From positions 24,985 to 88,984 of the forward strand of contig NZ_VSSS01000076.1 of assembly GCF_008123425.1 (NCBI RefSeq): a DNA stretch of 64,000 nt, in the 5' to 3' direction. The position numbers were made by a program, and so were the translations under genes. How positions within the stretch are numbered: position 1 is the first letter of the stretch; the number at the start of each line of letters is the position of its first letter. The notes below the pieces were generated by a model, which saw nothing but the letters and a program-made list of their open reading frames with translations, was not told where the DNA came from and searched no databases. Shown piece by piece: positions 61,646 to 64,000 of this stretch. The stretch is from Bradyrhizobium rifense. Lineage in GTDB: Bacteria; Pseudomonadota; Alphaproteobacteria; Rhizobiales; Xanthobacteraceae.

Positions 61646-63356
61646 AGCACTGCTTCTCGTGCGCGCCGCCCGGATGGGTCACTGCCCCCCCGACCGCTGG
61701 TCCAACCTGTTGGGCATATTTCCAGAGCGCGCCCGTCGTGTGGTTAGTCGCGCGAGCGCTCCATTTGGTTTTGCGCTGGGCGAGCTCGGCGTCGCTCAAT
61801 TTTACGTTAAGGGTCCCGTTATCGGCGTCGATCTCGATGATGTCGCCGTCCTCGAGCAGCCCGATCGGGCCGCCGATGGCTGCCTCGGGCCCGACATGGC
61901 CGATGCAGAAGCCGCGGGTGGCGCCGGAGAAGCGGCCGTCGGTGATGAGCGCGATCTTGCCGCCCATGCCCTGGCCGGTCAGCGCTGCGGTGGTCTGGAG
62001 CATCTCCCGCATGCCGGGACCGCCCTTGGGGCCCTCGTAGCGGATGACGATGACTTCGCCTTCCTTGTAGGTGCGCTTCTGGACCGCCTCGAAAGCATCC
62101 TCCTCGCGGTCGAAGCACCTGGCCGGACCGGTAAACTTGAGGTTGGACATTCCCGCGACTTTCACGATCGCACCTTCTGGCGCCAAATTGCCCTTCAGAC
62201 CGACCACACCGCCCGTGACGGTGATTGGCTTGTCTGCCGGGTGCACCACGTCCTGGTGCGGATTCCACTTCACGCTCTTGAGGTTTTCGGCGATCGTTCG
62301 ACCGGTGACGGTAATGCAGTCACCGTGGAGAAATCCGTTGTCGAGCAGCGTCTTCATCAGAAGCGGTATGCCACCTACTTCAAACATGTCTTTGGCGACA
62401 TAACGGCCGCCCGGCTTCAAATCCGCGACATAAGGTGTCTTTTTGAAGATTTCGGCGACGTCGAACAGATCAAACTTGATTCCGCACTCGTGCGCGATCG
62501 CCGGCAGGTGCAGTGCAGCATTGGTCGAGCCGCCGGAGGCGGCAACCACGGCGGCCGCATTCTCCAGTGCCTTGCGCGTGACGATGTCGCGCGGCCGGAG
62601 ATTGGACGCAATCAGCTCCATCACCTTCTCGCCCGCGGTCATGCAGAAGGCGTCGCGGATTTCATACGGTGCCGGAGCACCGGCCGAGTAAGGCAGCGCC
62701 AGGCCGATCGCCTCGGAGACGGTCGCCATGGTGTTGGCGGTGAACTGCGCACCGCAGGCGCCCGCCGAGGGGCACGCCACGCGCTCGATTTCGTCGAGGT
62801 CCTCGTCCGACATGGCGCCGACCGAGTGCTTGCCGACGGCCTCGAACATGTCCTGCACGGTGACCTGCTGCCCGCGGAAATTGCCGGGCAGGATCGAGCC
62901 GCCGTAGATGAAGATCGAGGGCACGTTGAGGCGGACCATCGCCATCATCATGCCCGGCAGCGACTTGTCACAGCCGGCAAGGCCAACGAGGGCGTCATAG
63001 GCGTGGCCGCGCACGGTCAGTTCGACGGAATCGGCGATGCATTCGCGCGACGGCAGCGAGGAGCGCATGCCGTCATGGCCCATGGCGATGCCGTCGGTGA
63101 CGGTGATGGTGCAGAATTCGCGGGGCGTGCCGCCGGCGGATGCCACGCCCTTCTTGACCGCTTGCGCCTGGCGCATCAGGGAGATGTTGCAGGGGGCGGC
63201 CTCGTTCCAGCACGAGGCGACGCCGACGAAGGGCTGGTGGATCTGCTCGGTGGTCAGACCCATGGCGTAGAAGTAGGACCGGTGGGGCGCGCGCGCAGGG
63301 CCTTCCGTCACGTGACGGCTCGGCAGCCTCTGCTTGATGTTGGTCTTGGCGTCCAT
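61632..63356 (-). CDS. ilvD: Dihydroxy-acid dehydratase, with a lower-GC middle segment
   Basis: A 574-residue Fe-S enzyme dehydrating 2,3-dihydroxy acids in valine and isoleucine synthesis. Cluster Cys are seen at 49 (VGVASCWNEAAPC), 129 (LVGLAGCDKSLPGM) and 201 (CPSAGACGAQFTANT, where Cys195 is also present); GGSTNAALHLPAIA is the family signature. Codons about 279-405 (62140-62520) are poorer in GC (52-62 per cent in sampled lines) than both ends. Overlap with exoR is 14 bases. Confidence 0.96.
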   Translation of the reverse strand: MDAKTNIKQRLPSRHVTEGPARAPHRSYFYAMGLTTEQIHQPFVGVASCWNEAAPCNISLMRQAQAVKKGVASAGGTPREFCTITVTDGIAMGHDGMRSSLPSRECIADSVELTVRGHAYDALVGLAGCDKSLPGMMMAMVRLNVPSIFIYGGSILPGNFRGQQVTVQDMFEAVGKHSVGAMSDEDLDEIERVACPSAGACGAQFTANTMATVSEAIGLALPYSAGAPAPYEIRDAFCMTAGEKVMELIASNLRPRDIVTRKALENAAAVVAASGGSTNAALHLPAIAHECGIKFDLFDVAEIFKKTPYVADLKPGGRYVAKDMFEVGGIPLLMKTLLDNGFLHGDCITVTGRTIAENLKSVKWNPHQDVVHPADKPITVTGGVVGLKGNLAPEGAIVKVAGMSNLKFTGPARCFDREEDAFEAVQKRTYKEGEVIVIRYEGPKGGPGMREMLQTTAALTGQGMGGKIALITDGRFSGATRGFCIGHVGPEAAIGGPIGLLEDGDIIEIDADNGTLNVKLSDAELAQRKTKWSARATNHTTGALWKYAQQVGPAVGGAVTHPGGAHEKQCYADI

Positions 63357-63721
63357 CGCGACCAGTTTCCTTGGCTAACCCTTGTCAGACCCGGAACATC
63401 AGACCCAAGATTTGAATCGACCTTGGGATTTCCCGCCGCCTGCAAGGGACCAGCCCAGCCCCTGAAAACATTAGAGTGATTTTATTCATGTTCGGGTGTG
63501 GCCAAAAAGCGGCGCCGATGCGAACGGACTGCGATAACGGTCAAATCGCACGGGAATGTTGCCTGGAGAGCACAAAAGTGGCTCAGAGGACACGGAAAAG
63601 CCTACAGTGTTACCCTCGCCGAGATGACAATCCACAACTGGAGATTTTGTGGCACGAGCGGCGCGTCCCAATTTCGGTGCTGAGCGGCGTACCGCGAGTG
63701 AGTCGCCCCTACTCCCTCGCC
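63357..63721. other. Intergenic region downstream of the ilvD start
   Basis: 365 bases upstream of ilvD. It must contain the ilvD promoter. No gene, leader peptide or riboswitch-like structure was recognised. Confidence 0.5.
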
Positions 63722-63802
63722 GTCATTGCGAGCGCAGCGAAGTAATCCAGAATCTTTCCGCGGTGACAGTCTGGATTGCTTCGCTGCGCTCGCCGCAATG
63801 AC
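63722..63802. repeat. 81-bp palindromic repeat, inverted copy of 20555-20632
   Basis: Starts GTCATTGCGAGCGCAGCGAA and ends GCTCGCCGCAATGAC. The reverse complement of the 20555 element matches along its whole length with few changes and one 3-base insertion. Confidence 0.85.
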
Positions 63803-63907
63803 GGAGTGTGAGGCGGCAGCTTCGCTCTTTCGGTTTGCATTTTGAATCGCAGATACGCCTTCGCGGCCTCGCGGCTTTATCTCGCCCGAGCTTTGCTTGA
63901 TCTCTCC

Positions 63908-64000
63908 ACCCTCTCATCCAAGAGGGCGCAGGGAAGGCCGGGTGCCAGCTAGCACCCGCGGTCCGCTGCGCGAAATGTAGCGCAGAGAAAACCGCACAGC
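63908..64000. repeat. Start of a second copy of the large intergenic repeat (cut by window edge)
   Basis: A CCCTC...GAGGG hairpin is followed by GCGCAGGGAAGGCCGGGTGC and GCACCCGCGGTCC, matching the reverse complement of about 18080-18180. It is oriented opposite to the copy at 17686-18260 and continues beyond the window. Confidence 0.75.

Noticed and set aside
63306..63318. CCGTCACGTGACGG palindrome within the ilvD start region
   Set aside because: It is inside the coding sequence of a conserved N-terminus and is most simply chance.
61491..63479. 662-codon frame opposite ilvD
   Set aside because: Shadow of ilvD on the complementary strand.

Overview
The window is high-GC DNA and looks like the chromosome of a Bradyrhizobium or a close relative (Nitrobacteraceae, Alphaproteobacteria). 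This rests on protein character, on gene order (coaD-ppi-ppi-queA, yajC-secD-secF, and dgt-argS-SPOR-nagZ-scpAB-tatABC-serS-surE-pcm-nlpD), on Omp25/31-type porin-like proteins, on direct-repeat SOS boxes of the GTTC-N7-GTTC type, and on intergenic repeats of a Bradyrhizobium-like kind. No rRNA, tRNA, CRISPR array, prophage or complete insertion sequence was recognised.

Layout. Positions 1-8506 hold housekeeping genes: partial queA, two cyclophilins, coaD, the potassium transporter kup and gyrA. Positions 8807-15066 hold ssb and uvrA, each with a LexA-type box, separated by two outer-membrane beta-barrel paralogues. Positions 15067-21500 are the accessory part. It contains a reading frame with an early stop, a DUF433 antitoxin whose toxin partner is a remnant, a HAD phosphatase, a nucleoside hydrolase whose start is out of frame across a (CCGG)4 tract, several palindromic repeats, a large intergenic repeat, a five-repeat DUF1217 protein, and a frameshifted COG3910-type ATPase with its own SOS-like box. 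Positions 21526-33596 hold an acyl-CoA ligase/PCC-domain pair, small stress-type and envelope genes, trmFO, and a kinase-like protein fused to an AMP-ligase C-terminal domain.

Positions 33692-61645 are mostly conserved core. They include threonine ammonia-lyase, homologues of the mitochondrial complex I assembly factors NDUFAF6 and NDUFAF3 next to SecDF-YajC, an NlpD-like LytM factor, Pcm, SurE, SerRS, the Tat translocase, ScpAB, a shrunken NagZ, a SPOR protein, ArgRS, dGTPase, ErpA, a hybrid histidine kinase, Xth and an ExoR homologue. ilvD and another cluster of repeats close the window.

The points most worth following are the SOS-like box in front of the broken COG3910 ATPase, the kinase/AMP-ligase fusion, the lower-GC mosaic segments inside serS, argS and ilvD, the decayed toxin and NagZ genes, and repeats that supply stop codons to neighbouring genes. 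Base composition was counted by eye on sampled lines only, and family assignments come from recognition of motifs, not from database searches.
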